Assembly (NCBI GenBank): GCA_001929475.1
Contig: LXFE01000183.1
Span: 1 to 39,296, forward strand
Source: Neolecta irregularis DAH-3
Lineage: Eukaryota > Ascomycota > Neolectomycetes > Neolectales > Neolectaceae
DNA: 39,296 bases
Direction: 5' to 3'
Shown here: piece after piece, positions 21,920 to 31,938 of the stretch
Layout of the letters: every line of letters begins with the position of its first letter
Position numbering within the stretch: the first letter of the stretch is position 1
Notes under the pieces: generated by a model
What the model was told of the DNA's origin: nothing
The model's database searches: none
The model's input: only the letters and a program-made list of their open reading frames with translations
Program-made: the position numbers and the translations under genes

Positions 21920-23493
21920 ATGCCGTCCAACAACTCGCCTGTATTTGTTCTCGACAACGGCGCCGCCTTCTCAAAGGCTGGGTATGTAAATTCGATATGT
22001 AAGTGAGTATCTAAAAATAAAATAAAGCTGTTGATATCGCAGTGTGATTCCTAATTGCTTGGTCAAATCGAAAAACGATCGCAGGGTGTTTCTCGGCAAT
22101 GAAATTAGCCAATGTCGAGATTTCTCGTCATTGAGATTTCGGAGGCCTTTTGAACGAGTATAGAGGATGCGATGCAATCCAGAATGACGTTATAGGGCTA
22201 CTTAGTTAGCTGGGAGACTCAGAAGGTCTTGTGGGACCAAATGTTTGATGATTTCAACGTAGGGATAATTCAACAAATTGAAATAATGTCAAGATCGATC
22301 CGACAGAAACTACCTTGATACTTACAGAACCTGCGCATAATCTCCCAATGATCCAAACTGCCACTGATCAGGTCATATTTGAAGAGTACGGCTTCATGAA
22401 TTATTATAGGGCACTAGGTATCATGTTTGAACCCTGGACATGGCTGAAAATTCAGGTGCCAGCCTCGTGCCATGGAATTCGGCACTGGGTGTGTCGACTT
22501 CTTCATCTACAGATAGATCTCCGTTAGCCTTGATAGTTGACTGCGGGTTCAGTTTCACACATATCATTCCTATAGTCGAAGGGGTAGTTTCTTGGCCCAA
22601 CGTCAAACGGTATGGCCCGTCATTTCACGATGATTAAATCATGGAAGTATCAACATGGGCGGAAAATTTTTGACAAACTATCTAAAAGAATTGATATCTT
22701 TTCGACACTATAACATGATGGACGAAACATACCTAATAAATCAAATCAAGGAAGCATGCTGTTACGTTTCAACTCAATTTGAGAAAGATCTCGAGGCTAG
22801 TCACAAAAGCAAGCTTAATTCCATTGTTCAGAATTATATTTTGCCCGACTATGGCCAAAATAAACTTGGCTATATTGCCGTGGAACCTTTCGATAAGGAC
22901 TCCGATGATCAAGTTCTGACTCTTGCAAATGAACGTTTCGTTGTTCCGGAACTAATATTTTCTCCAAGTGATATAGGTAGGATACTGTTCTCTTTAATTT
23001 TTGATGACGACAGGATTGAAACAAGCCGGAATCGCTGAGACAATTATGCATTCAATAGCATCATTTACAGAAGATATTCAAGCCATGTTACTGCACAATA
23101 TTGTCCTGGCTGGTGGAACTTGCAAATTTGCAGGGTTTCAAGATCGCATGTAGATATTCTTTTTATATTCTCATCTGATTTCATTAGATCGAGAGAATTA
23201 CAATCATTAGCGCCAACAAGTTCGCTTGTTCGAGTGATTATGCCACAAGAGTATGGTACAGTTAAACTACAGCACTGACAAGCAGTCCTCAAACATGTAT
23301 CTGGACGGGTGGTGCAGATCTGGCTTGTGATCCTTCTTCTTTAAATGAAGTTACAGTGACGCTTGAAGAATATGCGGAATACGGTTCTTCCATATGCGAA
23401 CGAAAGTTTGGCAGATACGGGGTGCAGACACCAACCGCGGGCAACTCGAGAGCTGTTTCAGTCTCTTCAGAAGATTTCAATGAGGACGAATAA
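21920..23493 (+). CDS. ARP6: Actin-related protein Arp6 (SWR1 complex)
   Basis: Nuclear actin-related protein that, with Swc6, builds the H2A.Z-loading SWR1 remodeller. Nine exons: 21920-22002, 22043-22157, 22196-22258, 22294-22417, 22456-22609, 22648-22976, 23014-23149, 23188-23250, 23283-23493; 425 aa. Actin-fold features: VFVLDNGAAFSKAGY at the N terminus, VIPNCLVKSKNDRRVFLGN, LRFRRPFERGYLVSWETQK, TLILTEPAHNLP, the phosphate-2 loop ALIVDCGFSFTHIIPIVEG, GGKFLTNYLKELISFRHYNMM (typical of Arp6), PSDIGLKQAGIAET and IVLAGGTCKFAGF. It ends in an extra tail (SRAVSVSSEDFNEDE). The last intron (23251-23282) is only 32 nt. The first donor was set to GTGAGT at 22003, since GTAAGT just upstream gives the wrong phase. 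Confidence 0.93.
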
Positions 23494-23650
23494 GTGAGGT
23501 ACTGCAAGGTCCTCTGTACCTGATGAGCAACTTCTGCCCATGACGTGCTTGTATTCACAGGAATGTATTAATATTGATATCGCGTTAGCGTCCAGCAAAT
23601 GTAACTAAGATCATCTGGTGTATAGTAAGCAATAGACGCTCAAGCCATGG

Positions 23651-24469
23651 ATGATGATCAACACATTCATTCTTGACGTCTCCCAATTTAGCACCTGCAC
23701 AAAAGGAGCTTGGTATATTGCCAGCTTTTTCCAAGCCAGAACGAACACGTATAGAAATTCGAAATTACCGGATCAGCTGTTCCCGCTGCTCTGCATCATA
23801 ATTTCTGTCTCATTTCATCTTTACATTTGTGCACGCGATAACGGAGTAACTGCAATGATTTCAAGCTTACCCGAAGACGATCCGCCGTCTTATATTGAAG
23901 TCTTCAAAAGTACAAGAAAATGGAGCCTCGACATTGTCCTCTATGATTCGCAATTTCATAGGATTGAAGATCCCGATGATCTCGAGCAGGATGGGGAAGA
24001 ATCTCAACAACTCGAAGAGTTCGATCGAGATCGTCTTGAAATCGAGCTAAAGGATTTACAACCGGATATTATCGAGACGTTCTGCCAACTTACAGGTCGT
24101 AAAGGGGAGGCGGTTAGAAATATGGTATTTTTCTTGGCAGTGACTGGTGACGTGATATCGAAAGAAGAGAAAATTAGATCTGTAATTATCTGGCATAATG
24201 AATTCCAGCGGCCTGCGGGTGTTGTGAGCAAGCTTGATAACACTACAATCAGGGTGGTTATAAATCCAGGTAAAACCTTGTATGCAAGTCCTGACGAACT
24301 AGATTGGAACATATTCGGTGGGGTTCTTTCTCATTGGCCGACAAAAATTCCGAGACGTCGAAGTAAAAAGTTATGTCGCAGTATATTACTCGTCATGATA
24401 TTTATAAGTTTGGTCATAATATTTTTCGCAATTCGGAGCTTTGAAGATGAGAACAGTATGGTGGACTAA
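23651..24469 (+). CDS. Unrecognised tail-anchored protein with PPxY motif
   Basis: Up to 272 aa. The segment from the internal ATG at 23854 onward (MISSLPEDDPPSYIEVF) looks like true coding sequence; the first 70 residues may instead be leader or intron. It has a PPSY motif near the N terminus, which is the kind bound by WW domains of Rsp5/Nedd4 ligases. An acidic stretch (EDPDDLEQDGEESQQLEEF) and a folded-looking middle (TGRKGEAVRNMVFFLAVTGD) follow, with NPGKTLYASPDELDWNIFGG near the C-terminal side. A basic patch PRRRSKKLCR then precedes a single TM helix (ILLVMIFISLVIIFFAI) and a 12-residue acidic end. This is tail-anchored topology, probably ER, Golgi or vacuole. I do not recognise the family; an adaptor or substrate for Rsp5 is only an inference. 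Confidence 0.55.
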   Translation: MMINTFILDVSQFSTCTKGAWYIASFFQARTNTYRNSKLPDQLFPLLCIIISVSFHLYICARDNGVTAMISSLPEDDPPSYIEVFKSTRKWSLDIVLYDSQFHRIEDPDDLEQDGEESQQLEEFDRDRLEIELKDLQPDIIETFCQLTGRKGEAVRNMVFFLAVTGDVISKEEKIRSVIIWHNEFQRPAGVVSKLDNTTIRVVINPGKTLYASPDELDWNIFGGVLSHWPTKIPRRRSKKLCRSILLVMIFISLVIIFFAIRSFEDENSMVD

Positions 24470-24804
24470 AGTGGCTCATCGTCTCAGATTATTTATACAA
24501 TTCAGGAGATTATCAGGAGAAAGAAATAACGACAACGATAATTGTTAAAATTCCTTAATGCACCACATTACATGGTTCGTTGCAGGACACGATGACCATC
24601 TCATCAGCTCGGGAAAGGCTTGAAGAATACCTTGAACTGTAAGAACTGGTTGGGTCCAAGGAGCGATTGAATGAAAGCAGATATTTGCAAGCAGACCGTT
24701 GCTTGCCTTGGCTAATTATCTATAACTGAGTAAATTCATGGTTGTGTTTGATAGGTTGAAGGAAACCAGCACAGTGTGATAGGATCTCAATTGTACTATT
24801 CCCT
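24470..24804. other. Convergent intergenic region
   Basis: 3' flanks of the tail-anchored protein gene (+) and RIB5 (-). I looked here for a longer RIB5 C terminus on the minus strand and found none convincing. Confidence 0.4.
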
Positions 24805-25636
24805 CTATGGCACGAGTTTCTTCGACCACACTAGCTGCTTTTCAATATATTTACCCATGATGTCGACTTCTATATTCACTCTATCATCCCGTTTTTTGAT
24901 AGGAAGTGCGATCTTTGCCTGTGTATATGCTATAATCATTATACTGAACTCTGAATCAGTAACAGAAGTAACGGTAAGGGATGTTCCATCGACACAGACG
25001 TAACCTTGAACTGTCAGTTCCTGTTGGATGATCCAAAATAACCTTTCTCAACGATGTACTTCATCACTGACCGGTCATCTGGACATAGAGTAATAACCAA
25101 CGAGTTATCATCTGGTTCCATTGAGACTATTTTTGCAGTTGTATCAACATGACCCTAGATTTAATCAACATAGGTCCTCATGCAGAATGTTTCACTTGAA
25201 CGAAATGACCACCAAACCTTCCTTGACTTGCCATAGCCCTCTCTAAGTTCACTAGAGATCCTAGAGTCAAGTCCCCCAGATTCGTCCTGCGCAAAGTTTC
25301 GGGGCTAAGACCTAGCTTAAACGTAGATTGATCAAATTCGGTAATCGTCAAGCAGGTTCCTATATAGAAATCAATAAAAAGTTGCTCCAGAATCATACCA
25401 TTGATAGATATGCTATCCAGTCAAACAACATCAATTATAGCTTAGAGAGGTACCTATCTCCCAAATGCGCATCTCCAAGAATGGGTGCGGAGTCAACGAT
25501 AGTCAACGAACATCCATTGCCACCACTTTCAGAGATGTCATCAAATTTTAATTCTCCAACTCCTTTTCAAGTCAGTTCTCTTATCCGTGATAGAAATAAT
25601 TATACGGCCCATGTGTTCAATGATTCCTGTGAACAT
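24805..25636 (-). CDS. RIB5: Riboflavin synthase
   Basis: Dismutates two 6,7-dimethyl-8-ribityllumazine molecules into riboflavin and the pyrimidine precursor, the last step of riboflavin synthesis. Six exons: 25606-25636, 25454-25562, 25399-25412, 25196-25359, 25043-25154, 24805-25004; 209 aa, the usual length. Two similar lumazine-binding barrels are seen. The first starts MFTGIIEHMG and has SLTIVDSAPILGDAHLGDS, ISINGTCLTITEFD, FKLGLSPETLRRTNLG, LVNLERAM and GRFGGHFVQGHVD. The second has VDGTSLTVTSV and an end at VNIEVDIMGKYIEKQLV. The third exon is only 14 nt and restores the ISING segment. All introns are 38-43 nt. Starts 136 bp from PUP2, divergently. Confidence 0.95.
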
Positions 25637-25772
25637 GATCTTGATTAAAAGTGAATCGTTGATGCTGACCCTCCGAAATCTAAAGTGAGTGGTTGCTAAT
25701 TAAGGGCAATTGTTACGCATAGCTCTCCAACAACTGATAGAGTCGCCATCCTCAAGAAGCACCAATAACAGA
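25637..25772. promoter_or_regulatory. Divergent promoter RIB5 / PUP2
   Basis: 136 bp separate the ATGs of RIB5 (-) and PUP2 (+). No Rpn4-type GGTGGCAAA element was seen upstream of PUP2. Confidence 0.45.
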
Positions 25773-26703
25773 ATGTTTCTTTCAAGATCAGGTCATTATC
25801 GCTCATTATGGCTCTCAACTAATCTGGTCTTAGAATATGACCGTGGAGTGAACACATTTTCTCCAGAAGGCCGATTATTTCAAGTCGAGTATGCAATAGA
25901 AGCTATCAAAGTATTCATCACGGCCATCAACATCTAAAACCTTAGCTCGGTTCAACGGCGATTGGCGTGTGTACTGCAGACGGTGTTATTCTTGGTGTTG
26001 AAAAAAGAGTTCATTCGACCTTATTAGAAAGTTCAAGTATCGAGAAAATCGTCGAGATTGATAGGCATGTGGGATGTGCTATCAGCGGACTAGTTGCTGA
26101 TGGACGTTCGATGCTGGATCATGCGAGAGTTCAATGTCAGGTATGTGTCGCTTGAACATAGAGGGAGTAACGAGCTAGTATCATGCTTTCACATATGATG
26201 AACCGATTAAAGTTGAGAGTGTTACACAGGCGGTTTGTGATTTGGCGCTACGGTTTGGTGAAGGTGAGGATGGAGAGGAGAAGGTCATGAGTAGGCCTTT
26301 TGGGGTCGCATTGCTGATCGCGGGTGTTGATGAGAATGGTCCTCAGTTGTACGGGATCTCTTGTCTGGCTTTTGGGATTGAGAAGCATAGGTACCACGCT
26401 GATCCTTCTGGGACATTCTATCGGTTCGATGCCAAAGCAATAGGGTCTGGGAGTGAAGGCGCACAAACAGAACTGCAAAATGAATACCACAAAGTATGTT
26501 CCTCAGGGTGCAATTGCTTACTGATATAGTCAATGACACTTTCAGAAGCTGAGGTATTAGTTCTGAAGACACTAAAACAGGTTATGGAAGAGAAGCTTGA
26601 CTCAAAGAATGTTCAGTTAGCCAGCATGACATCGACAAATAACGGAACATTCCACATCTACACGGACGAACAAACCGCAGAAGTGGTTGCCAGATTAGCG
26701 TGA
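25773..26703 (+). CDS. PUP2: 20S proteasome subunit alpha5
   Basis: Alpha-ring subunit of the 20S core particle, structural rather than catalytic. Five exons: 25773-25791, 25834-25910, 25946-26140, 26179-26493, 26530-26703; 259 aa. The N terminus [20 protein letters not shown] and the H0 signature [20 protein letters not shown] are diagnostic of alpha5. Further blocks: [59 protein letters not shown] and [20 protein letters not shown]. Introns of 42, 35, 38 and 36 nt all keep frame. The first splits codon S-E, so the YDRG motif is only visible after splicing. Converges on the MOB3 gene with 81 bp between stops. Confidence 0.96.
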
Positions 26704-26784
26704 GATAGAAAATGGTAGAGGAGTTGTATATGTCCATATAACGAATGGTTCCAGTAACCCCCCTCGTTCTCTTCACAACTTCTT

Positions 26785-27992
26785 CTATTGACGAATTTCT
26801 TCATCTCCTTCGTCTGCGATTTCTCCTTCTTGAGGCTTTTCCTTATCTAGTTCTTTCTCTTGCATTACAGTGTCAACATAATTCACCGGATCACTAATGG
26901 AATCAGGTACATCTCCCTCCTGATACCCTTCAACCCAATGATCATCAGTAAGCACTTGAATATTTTCCTGCTTGACTTTCTCGGTTGATGTTTCCAGTGC
27001 ATCAGAAGGAAGCGTAACAAGGTCTGAGGGAATCAAGTCATCTGGAGATAAGCAAAATATATTATGAATGGAAGACAAACACATTTCCGATATAGCCATA
27101 AATCGTTTATACAATGCAGATTCGTGCTTCCCATTAATCCTTTCTAATAAAAACCAAAGTACCTCAACACTCCAGAAGGAGTCCTGATGCTCAAAATATG
27201 CATGGGCAAAGATTCTATAAAGTCTTCTCATGATGGAACCAAAATGTCGAACTGAACCAGCTGGAACAGACAGTCTGCAACCATGAAATCAACATTTCCT
27301 GGAGTGACATACCTTGAAGGAAACTGCCTTGAACAAAGCACAGAAGTCGCATTTTCAAGCGTATGAAGCATATAATCAATGGCACAGCATTCTTTTGGCT
27401 GTTCATGAACAGCGCAAAGGTACTGCCATTCTGAAGCCCGCATTTCAGGACAGCGTTGAGAGGTACACGGGTTGATCGGATCTGTGAGTAATGCGACTAT
27501 CAATGCATTTAAATCTAAAGAGAGTCGACTATCTCATTTAGAATTCGACCAAAACTACAATTGATACCGTATCCATTCATATATCCAGATATTCTGCTCG
27601 ACGCCTTCAGGTGTTCTGGCGAGTTCATTTGCTTGTGCACGAGTGAGGTTGTGCAAATCTGTAGCTTCAAGCTTTGAAGCCAGATATTCTTCCAACTGAT
27701 AAGCCGATTCAATTTCAGACAGAGGTACTGGTTTAGGTGGATGCATATCCTATATGGAAATCGGATTTTGTCGAAAGCAAATATATTATACCTCAGCCTT
27801 GGCACCTATCCTTATCCTTCTGACTGATTTTTTCGATGGATCAGGCGCGGCAGAAAATGAAGGAATTGGTTCTGTAGCATCGCTTATTGATTGAAGATCT
27901 GCTGGAGCCGAGTCACTGCCATAATCTTCAGACGAAGGAGGTGGAGACTGCTTAAGTTCGAAGGAGGGGACTGAACGCTCCATTGCCGTCAT
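26785..27992 (-). CDS. MOB3/phocein (MOB4) family protein, STRIPAK subunit
   Basis: Phocein-type Mob protein; in fungi this clade (Neurospora mob-3, Sordaria MOB3) belongs to the STRIPAK phosphatase-kinase complex. Five exons: 27792-27992, 27568-27749, 27313-27528, 27163-27274, 26785-27126; 350 aa. An N-terminal Ser/Pro-rich tail is followed by the Mob fold: QNIWIYEWIRR, LDLNALIVALL, the Cys region QRCPEMRASEWQYLCAVHE, PKECCAIDYMLHTLENA, and the His pair in RRLYRIFAHAYFEHQDSF. A long acidic C-terminal tail (DDHWVEGYQEGD, EGEIADEGDEEIRQ) extends beyond the core. The intron at 27127-27162 is 36 nt and frame-preserving; removing it brings the DSFW...HESALYKRF stretch to family length. Divergent from the HIUase gene. 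Confidence 0.85.
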
Positions 27993-28099
27993 TTATGCTG
28001 GTTTCTAATTTATTGATGCTCTGTAGGTATTTCGGAAATTTTGGAGGTGTGGTACGGCGGTTCTCTACACGTTTCCTTCCTTAAGATCACGCAGCTACT
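27993..28099. promoter_or_regulatory. Divergent promoter MOB3 / HIUase
   Basis: 107 bp between the ATGs of the MOB3-type gene (-) and the 5-hydroxyisourate hydrolase gene (+), among the shortest divergent spacers in the window. Confidence 0.4.
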
Positions 28100-28468
28100 A
28101 TGGCTGGTTCAGAAGGAGATCATATCACTTGTCATATTCTGGATACTGCCCATGGACGGCCGGCCTCGGATGTCAGGACAACACTGTATCGGTTCGTGGC
28201 CGAAGTTCCTTTAGAGATCGGGACAGCCTGTACGAATAAAGACGGGAGAATAGGAAAATGGCATCGCTCAAACGAACAGATGTTTCAGTTGGATATAGAT
28301 GGGCTATTCAAGATCAGGTTTGAAAGTGGTGAGTACTTTGAAGCACTGGGGGAGGAAACGTTCTTTCCTTTTGCCGAGATTGTTTTCCGGGTGTACAAGG
28401 GAGAAAGACATTACCATGTCCCGCTGCTGCTATCCAATCACTCATATACAACCTATCGGGGCTCGTAG
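28100..28468 (+). CDS. 5-Hydroxyisourate hydrolase (transthyretin-like)
   Basis: Hydrolyses 5-hydroxyisourate to OHCU in purine (urate) degradation. Single-exon, 122 aa, the usual length. The N-terminal signature ITCHILDTAHGRPASDV contains the catalytic His; VRTTLYRF and ACTNKDGRIGKW follow, then the characteristic C terminus HYHVPLLLSNHSYTTYRGS with the YRGS tetrapeptide that distinguishes HIUase from transthyretin. There is no PTS2-like leader and no C-terminal SKL, so a cytosolic location is more likely than peroxisomal. One of few genes in the window without an intron. Confidence 0.95.
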   Translation: MAGSEGDHITCHILDTAHGRPASDVRTTLYRFVAEVPLEIGTACTNKDGRIGKWHRSNEQMFQLDIDGLFKIRFESGEYFEALGEETFFPFAEIVFRVYKGERHYHVPLLLSNHSYTTYRGS

Positions 28469-28672
28469 ATGGATATACTTTGTAATAGTTGTACATGTGG
28501 GCGCTCGACGGCGTATCCGCAGTGAATTTGCAGTCACGGGTAGACTGTATGCGTACTGTATGCGATTATTGCCCTGATGGAATGCAATGCGTATAAAGGA
28601 CATGGGATACTGCTGAAATCTGTCGCGCTGACGTATGCCTGAACATCTTTTCTCTCTTCCCCAACCTGTGCC

Positions 28673-30198
28673 ATGACCACTGATCCACCCAAACAGGACT
28701 TCTCGTCTTCGGCAATCATCGATGATGACGAGGAACCCATGAAAGACGTCGATCCAGATGCAGAAATCATGAATGAACTCTCCCACTCGTCCGTACAGGA
28801 TATCAACAACAGAGCACGTCTCATAGACAACGACATAAAAGTACACAAACTGCCCAATGCCTGTACTAACAGCCGTTTCAGGTCATGCGCTCAGAATATC
28901 AACGTTTAACCCATGAAGTTTCGACCATGAAAGAGAGAATCAAGGAAAATACAGATAAAATTGAACAAAATAGGACTCTTCCATATCTCGTAGGAAACGT
29001 CGTCGAGCTCTTGGACCTAGACCCTGCCGACCTGGAAGAAGAGGAAGACGGTGCAAATGTTGATTTGGATGCTGCGAGAAAAGGAAAGTCAGCAGTCATC
29101 AAGACTTCAACTCGACAGACGATATTTCTTCCTCTCATCGGTCTCGTTGATCCATTCAAGCTAAAGCCGGGCGATTTGATTGGCGTAAACAAAGATTCTT
29201 ATTTGATTCTCGACACATTGCCTGCGGAATATGATTCAAGAGTCAAAGCTATGGAAGTCGACGAGAAGCCTACAGAAGCTTACACGGATATCGGGGGACT
29301 TGATAAACAAATCGAGGAACTGGTTGAAGCTATCGTGCTGCCAATGAAAGAAGCCGACAAGTTTATAAAATTGGGGATTAAACCGCCTAAAGGTTAGGTT
29401 CTTCCAAATTGTGAATTAATGTTAGGTGCACTGATGTATGGACCTCCAGGAACAGGCAAAACACTGCTAGCAAGAGCCTGTGCCGCTCAATCAAACGCAA
29501 CATTTTTAAAATTGGCTGGTCCACAACTTGTTCAAGTAATTTCTCATCCAATATCTCTATTCATATCATAAGATGTTTATTGGCGATGGGGCAAAATTAG
29601 TTCGCGATGCTTTTGCTCTCGCAAAAGAAAAGGCACCGGCGATCATCTTCATCGACGAACTTGATGCCATAGGCACTAAACGGTTTGATTCCGAGAAATC
29701 TGGAGACCGAGAAGTACAAAGAACCATGCTGGAACTCTTGTCTCAGTTGGATGGATTTGACTCTGATGATCGGGTAAAGGTTCTCGCTGCCACAAACCGA
29801 GTTGATACGTTGGACCCTGCACTTTTGAGAAGCGGCCGGTTGGATAGAAAGATTGAATTTCCGTTACCTAAGGAAGATGCCAGGTTCGATGGCTTTCGAC
29901 CAATAATGCTAATTCTTCTCAGAGCACGAATTCTGCAAATTCATTCGAGAAAGATGACTGTGGATGAAGATGTCAATTGGGATGAGCTGGCCAGAAGTAC
30001 AGATGAGTACAACGGCGCCATGTTAAAACAGGTCTGCGTGGAAGCTGGTATAGAGTTCTTTACTATTTATTTGGTTGACTTTCTCTAGGTATGATTGCTC
30101 TCCGAAGCGGCGAAACACGGATCAGTCACGAACATTTCATGGACGGAATTCAAGAAGTCTTGATGAAGAAGAAGTCATCTGGGTCCTTCTATGCATAG
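28673..30198 (+). CDS. RPT5: 26S proteasome regulatory ATPase Rpt5
   Basis: AAA+ subunit of the 19S base that unfolds and translocates substrates and opens the 20S gate. Six exons: 28673-28840, 28882-29392, 29426-29535, 29573-29883, 29923-30047, 30089-30198; 444 aa. N-terminal coiled coil ([16 protein letters not shown]), OB domain ([36 protein letters not shown]), [16 protein letters not shown], Walker A GPPGTGKT, pore loop MFIGDGAK, Walker [12 protein letters not shown], sensor-1 AATNR, arginine fingers [13 protein letters not shown], and the C terminus ending FYA, matching the HbYX motif that docks into the alpha ring. Its introns are 41, 33, 37, 39 and 41 nt. The 33-nt one lies just before the Walker A exon, and the 39-nt one is frame-preserving and would add 13 wrong residues if kept. 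Confidence 0.95.
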
Positions 30199-30681
30199 TT
30201 ATTCCCCACATGGAATTTCAATATAATTGTCTCATTAACAAATGTTATTCTGTGCAATCCATACAAACAGAACTACTAATCAAATGCAACAGTAAGAAAC
30301 CTATTATTCCTCACACACAGCTTCGGCCGACAAGTAAAAAATGTTTTTGATGCTTGGTCACTCCCTGACGAACCCAAACTTGTCGACGTACCTCTAAATA
30401 TAAAGACAATATGCCTTCCCGAAACTTATAACAGAAATGCAAACAGATATCGCAGAAAAAAAAAGCCAAGACAACAATGAAGGAGAGAACAGTAACCAGT
30501 TTTTTTTATCGCATTTCTCGACCGCCAAATTTTCTCATAAATGCAAACTAGATATGATAAGGGTCTATAAGATCTCTTCCATTAAAGCGAAACCATTCAT
30601 TTGGATTGGGTGTTTCAGAATTAAAGAGTGTAAAGATACGACTCGTAAGTCGTTGACAGAAAAACCATGAGAAACTCAAAA
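30199..30681. other. Convergent intergenic region
   Basis: 3' flanks of RPT5 (+) and the cyclin gene (-). AT-rich, with A-runs near 30457. On the minus strand a second open frame overlaps the end of the cyclin gene (reading VELIHRLPGTNIVAISEYGK...) but cannot be joined to it by a clean intron. Confidence 0.4.
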
Positions 30682-31938
30682 TTAAGCCAAAATTGACGAG
30701 GCACGGAGGTTCGGCTCGGTACATCGACAAATTGATGGATGGGAACAACCTTCCCATACTCGGAAATGGCAACGATGTTTGTCCCGGGTAAACGATGGAT
30801 CAACTCCACATAGCGAGTCTACGGCACGCCGATGCTCCCATTCTTGATGTTGGGTCTCTGGTGACGGACGCCCAGCATAGGGCGACGGAGGTGGATACGG
30901 AGCATAGGTGCTTTGACGTTGCTGTTGACGTTGATATGACTGCCGCTGTTGCCGATGCTGTTGGTTGAAATATAGCGATTGCTGTCTTCGTTCCTCGGCC
31001 TTGAGAGTTGCAGATTTTTCCCATGTTTTCCACGATTGTTCCCAAACTTTCCAACCCTTGTTAAATGTTTCTGAATTAAGCCGTCCCTCGATCAGGTTGA
31101 ACCACTCTAGTTCCAGCCGATTGATTTCGTTGATTTCGAGACCAGTAACTTCAGCCCAGGATTTATTAGTGAAAGTATTGTCATCGAGGAACTTGTTCGC
31201 AAAAACAAGAGCAATTGTCAGGTACCGATAGGTCTGCTCATGAAGCGAACCTTCGCATGTGACATGATTCCTCATTCGGTGCTCAAGATAGGTGAGTGCG
31301 AGTAGGATTGTACTGCTTGGCAGCCGAGTTGAAGAAAGTACTTGCGAAACCCATTTCTTGAACTGGCTGGGGACATAAGTGGTAGGCGATTGGTAGTGGT
31401 CATTTTGGTAGATCAAACTTGACGACATGGACGCAACATACTCAGCCATCTGCTCTTGATCATAGTCAAGTTCTGCGGACACGCCACCCGTAACTTGCTC
31501 GTGTTTTGCAGGCTTCTCATTATGCTGCATTGGGGACATGTGTAGGACTTGTTGATACCGATCAAACATAGGAGCTGGATGATCTCGGGGATCCAAGCCA
31601 GGAGGCTGTATGTAGTAGCTTCTCTGCCGATGAGGGGCGGGCGGATGACTTGGATTAAACGCGGGATTCCAGGGAAATTGATAAGTACTATCCGATGAAA
31701 CCTCGTATTGATAACTGACTCCTTTCGAGGCCAAAAATGGATCTCTGAACGTGTATTGCGGAACCTGCTGGCGCTTTATATCATAATTTTCCGGGAATCC
31801 GAGAAGATATGCTTGAGAAGGATATTCATGCTCTGGAGGCGTGTATGGCGGGGTAAGTTGAATAGGATAATAAGATGGGACCGGCATAGCCAACATGAGG
31901 TCTAAAAGTGGATCGCAAGTATATATATCGGCTCGCAA
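30682..31938 (-). CDS. Pho85-type (CLG1/PCL-like) cyclin
   Basis: Predicted partner cyclin of a Pho85-family kinase. Single-exon model, 418 aa from the ATG at 31938; MLAMPVPSYYP (ATG at 31896) is an alternative start. A Pro/Tyr/Gln-rich N-terminal half of about 180 residues is followed by the cyclin box: TYVPSQFKKWVSQVL, STRLPSSTILLALTYLEHRM, YRYLTIALVFANKFLDDNTFTNKSWAEVTG, LEINEINRLELEWFNLIEGR. This FLDDNTFTNKSW pattern is typical of PCL/CLG1 cyclins. A Gln-rich segment (NQQHRQQRQSYQRQQQRQ) and a Pro-rich stretch follow. The last 40 residues are low confidence since a competing frame is also open there. Confidence 0.85.
   Translation of the reverse strand: MRADIYTCDPLLDLMLAMPVPSYYPIQLTPPYTPPEHEYPSQAYLLGFPENYDIKRQQVPQYTFRDPFLASKGVSYQYEVSSDSTYQFPWNPAFNPSHPPAPHRQRSYYIQPPGLDPRDHPAPMFDRYQQVLHMSPMQHNEKPAKHEQVTGGVSAELDYDQEQMAEYVASMSSSLIYQNDHYQSPTTYVPSQFKKWVSQVLSSTRLPSSTILLALTYLEHRMRNHVTCEGSLHEQTYRYLTIALVFANKFLDDNTFTNKSWAEVTGLEINEINRLELEWFNLIEGRLNSETFNKGWKVWEQSWKTWEKSATLKAEERRQQSLYFNQQHRQQRQSYQRQQQRQSTYAPYPPPSPYAGRPSPETQHQEWEHRRAVDSLCGVDPSFTRDKHRCHFRVWEGCSHPSICRCTEPNLRASSILA

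Noticed and set aside
24470-24804. Longer C terminus for RIB5
   Set aside because: The stop at 24805 already gives 209 aa, the usual length, and no downstream exon looks like the family's terminal helix.
25710-25937. Unspliced PUP2 start at 25710
   Set aside because: The unspliced read lacks the alpha5 N terminus; removing 25792-25833 gives MFLSRSEYDRG.
30621-30809. Alternative C terminus of the cyclin in another frame (VELIHRLPG...)
   Set aside because: No donor/acceptor pair keeps phase between the two frames; kept only as a caution on the last 40 residues.
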